DNA from: an uncultured Sulfurovum sp.
GTDB taxonomy: Bacteria; Campylobacterota; Campylobacteria; Campylobacterales; Sulfurovaceae
DNA: 7,057 bases
Direction: 5' to 3'
Assembly (NCBI GenBank): GCA_902727905.1
Contig: CACVAR010000122.1
Coordinates: 1 to 7,057, forward strand
The first letter of the stretch is position 1; each line of letters starts with the position of its first letter. The notes under the pieces are model-generated. The model did not search any database and was not told where the DNA came from. It saw only the letters and a list, made by a program, of their open reading frames with translations. The position numbers were made by a program, and so were the translations under genes. Of this stretch, positions 6,307-7,057 are shown piece after piece.

Positions 6307-6330
6307 GTCTTTGGCAAAGTACGCTGTTGC

Positions 6331-6337
6331 CTTTTTT
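6331..6337 (-). promoter_or_regulatory. Programmed -1 frameshift heptamer A AAA AAG in orfA
   Basis: On the minus strand the codons TTA AAA AAG place the slippery heptamer exactly in the orfA frame. This is where IS3-family elements shift to -1 to make the OrfAB fusion. In the present sequence the -1 frame meets a TGA within the 26-bp insertion, so no fusion could form. Confidence 0.75.
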
Positions 6338-6644
6338 AAGATGTCACGCTCTTGTTTTACTAGCTTTAATTCTTTGCGTAGTCGTTTCAACTCTTCTGCT
6401 TCTGACTCTTTGAGTGTTGAACCTTTTTTACCTTTCCCTAACGCTGGAATTATTATTCCATTCTCTTCTTTATAGGCTCTTACCCAAGCATACAATGTCT
6501 TCTCATGTACATCTAAATCTTTGGCTATTTTTATTGTTGACTCTTTTGAATTTAATACCAACTAGATTACTGATGCTTTAAACTCTTGACTATACTTTCT
6601 CATCTTTTTTCCCTTACTTCATACTCTCTTATTTTAACTTATCC

Positions 6645-6683
6645 TTCTTGGACTTAGGTGTATGAATTTAGGTTACCACATCA
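6645..6683. repeat. Right terminal inverted repeat of the IS3-family element
   Basis: This is the partner of 5328-5366 and lies upstream of orfA on the minus strand, where the transposase promoter would be expected. The outer 13 bp are identical to the left end. Confidence 0.92.
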
Positions 6684-6942
6684 AATAGTTTTGGCTTTAG
6701 TTAGTCGGAGTGTTACTAGGTATATTTTCTAAGCGTTGATAGCTGTTTTCGAGTGGTTTTAAAAATGAGTTTGACAAAGGTGCCCAACTTATTAAAAGTA
6801 TCCAAAAGATTGAGATTGTAAGATGTTTTTTTGCTTTTTGAGTATGATTTTTATAAAGAAAATAAAGGGCTATAAGTGAGAAAATTAGACCAATTGACCA
6901 AGGCATGGCTACAACTGTAAGCATTTTTTTTAGGTCGTGCAT
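6684..6942 (-). pseudogene. Truncated YdcF/ElyC/SanA-like (DUF218) membrane protein, N-terminal part
   Basis: From ATG-6942 the frame reads MHDLKKMLTVVAMPWSIGLI, with hydrophobic spans near residues 8-30 and 41-56 separated by a basic loop, then LKPLENSYQRLE. This two-helix start followed by a PLE...Y motif is what I recall of the inner-membrane anchor of DUF218 proteins (ElyC/YdcF/SanA), which act in envelope polysaccharide or lipid-carrier metabolism. In those proteins the catalytic DUF218 domain, opening with a VVLGGG-like strand, follows immediately. Here a TAA occurs at 6697-6699, the frame goes on for SQNY, and then the right end of the IS begins. The whole enzymatic domain is missing, so the product cannot function. 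The start has only a weak ribosome binding site. The family call rests on about 80 residues. Confidence 0.6.
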
Positions 6943-6982
6943 CTCAAATTAGTTGATAAGAGTAGCAAGGTATAATGAGTTT

Positions 6983-7057
6983 ATGAGACATAGACCAAGA
7001 TGTAAAAAGTGTGGCAGTATTAATAGCGTAAAAAATGGGCATAATAGTTGTGGGACA
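6983..7057 (+). CDS. Partial IS1-type transposase (InsA-like zinc-finger start), continues past the window
   Basis: The 25 codons visible read MRHRPRCKKCGSINSVKNGH and then NSCGT. A CxxCGS knuckle followed by VKNG(H/K) and a Gly matches the N-terminal zinc ribbon of IS1-family InsA and related transposases, which binds the element's ends. A TATAAT sits at 6971-6976, just upstream. The only TTGATA before it (6953-6958) is 12 bp away, too close for a standard promoter, so the TATAAT may be chance. The gene diverges from the DUF218 remnant with 40 bp between the start codons. An IS1-like element has therefore probably inserted at that gene's 5' end, although its terminal repeat is not recognisable here. 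Confidence 0.6.
   Translation, partial: MRHRPRCKKCGSINSVKNGHNSCGT

Larger units (their letters stand above)
6250..6603 (-). pseudogene. IS3-family transposase OrfA with an early in-frame TAG
   Basis: The likely original start is the ATG at 6603, preceded by an AAGGG ribosome binding site. It reads MRKYSQEFKASVI and then TAG (6562-6564), after which the same frame continues LVLNSKESTIKIAKDLDVHE to a stop at 6250. Known OrfA proteins begin in the same way (RKYSxEFK...LVL), so the TAG is an internal lesion. The protein has an N-terminal helix-turn-helix that binds the IS ends (TIKIAKDLDVHEKTLYAWV). A leucine-zipper region follows (LKESEAEELKRLRKELKLVK), then DILKKATAYFAKDL. The last 17 or so residues appear to be coded by the 26-bp insertion and what lies beyond it; without it OrfA would end KDL-stop. 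A downstream TTG at 6561 could restart translation but lacks an obvious site. Confidence 0.88.
5328..6683 (-). mobile_element. IS3-family insertion sequence, inactivated (1356 bp)
   Basis: The ends are inverted copies starting TGATGTGGTAACC and terminating GGTTACCACATCA, the TG...CA form usual for IS3-family elements. Between them lie orfA (HTH plus leucine zipper) and orfB (DDE integrase-type transposase), both on the minus strand, joined by an A6G slippery site. Removing the two short insertions described separately (35 and 26 bp) leaves 1295 bp, a normal IS3-family size. Lesions: a TAG in orfA, the 26-bp insertion between the genes, the 35-bp insertion in orfB and a TAA in orfB. The element therefore cannot make transposase as it stands. 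No matching 3-4 bp target duplication is visible (left ...TCTT, right AATA...), and the flanks come from unrelated genes. Confidence 0.93.

Noticed and set aside
6230..6475. An 81-codon plus-strand ORF in the IS
   Set aside because: It runs antisense to orfA and the orfB start, which are clear IS3-family proteins.
5324..6687. A target-site duplication around the IS
   Set aside because: Three- and four-base flanks compared (CTT/AAT, TCTT/AATA) do not match, even when the ends are shifted to include the extra TT/AA.
533..6699. A non-standard genetic code with TAA/TAG read as Gln
   Set aside because: The longest frame has about 24 Gln codons, all CAA/CAG, and no internal TAR. Both immunity candidates end at TAA in plausible places, and the IS shows independent insertion damage.
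1..7057. tRNA, rRNA or CRISPR array
   Set aside because: No cloverleaf with a TTCRANY arm, no rRNA-like sequence and no regularly spaced short repeats were seen on either strand.

Overview
The window is AT-rich, gene-poor accessory DNA from a Gram-negative bacterium. A low-GC gammaproteobacterium or campylobacterotan is my guess, based on the Rhs core sequence and the IS3-type transposase; the species cannot be read from the sequence. It holds a decaying Rhs (YD-repeat) polymorphic-toxin locus, an inactivated IS3-family insertion sequence, a cut-off membrane-protein gene and the first codons of a second transposase.

Layout: (1) 113-2746 (+) is an Rhs protein without its N-terminus. One in-frame TAA at 533 splits it. 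The YD repeats lead to a canonical core end (DPSGL, 2288-2302) and then a glycine-rich 147-residue tip. (2) 2733-3503 (+) overlaps the Rhs stop and encodes a five-helix membrane protein with a PH-like tail, the probable immunity protein. (3) 3532-4337 (+) is a displaced ('orphan') Rhs tip. It repeats the last ~445 bp of the first Rhs core, then switches to an unrelated C-terminal region, which a TAA at 4101 splits. (4) 4341-5081 (+), starting 3 nt after that region, encodes an acidic soluble protein, the probable second immunity protein. (5) 5082-5249 has no gene but several hairpins. (6) 5250-5325 is a third, 76-bp shred of Rhs core. (7) 5328-6683 is an IS3-family element with 39-bp inverted ends. 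Its genes lie on the minus strand and carry two nonsense codons and two short insertions (26 and 35 bp). (8) 6684-6942 (-) is the N-terminal third of a YdcF/ElyC/SanA-like (DUF218) gene cut by the IS. (9) 6983-7057 (+) is the start of an IS1-type zinc-finger transposase.

Together this looks like the 3' end of an Rhs locus that gained alternative toxin-tip/immunity cassettes and kept older pairs downstream. Recombination between the two core copies could replace tip 1 and immunity 1 with tip 2 and immunity 2. Several lesions (a missing 5' end, nonsense codons, a 1-bp frameshift in the orphan, IS damage) suggest the array is now largely silent, although both immunity genes remain open. The IS joins unrelated flanks without a visible target duplication, so a deletion or recombination probably fused the end of the Rhs array to the DUF218 gene.
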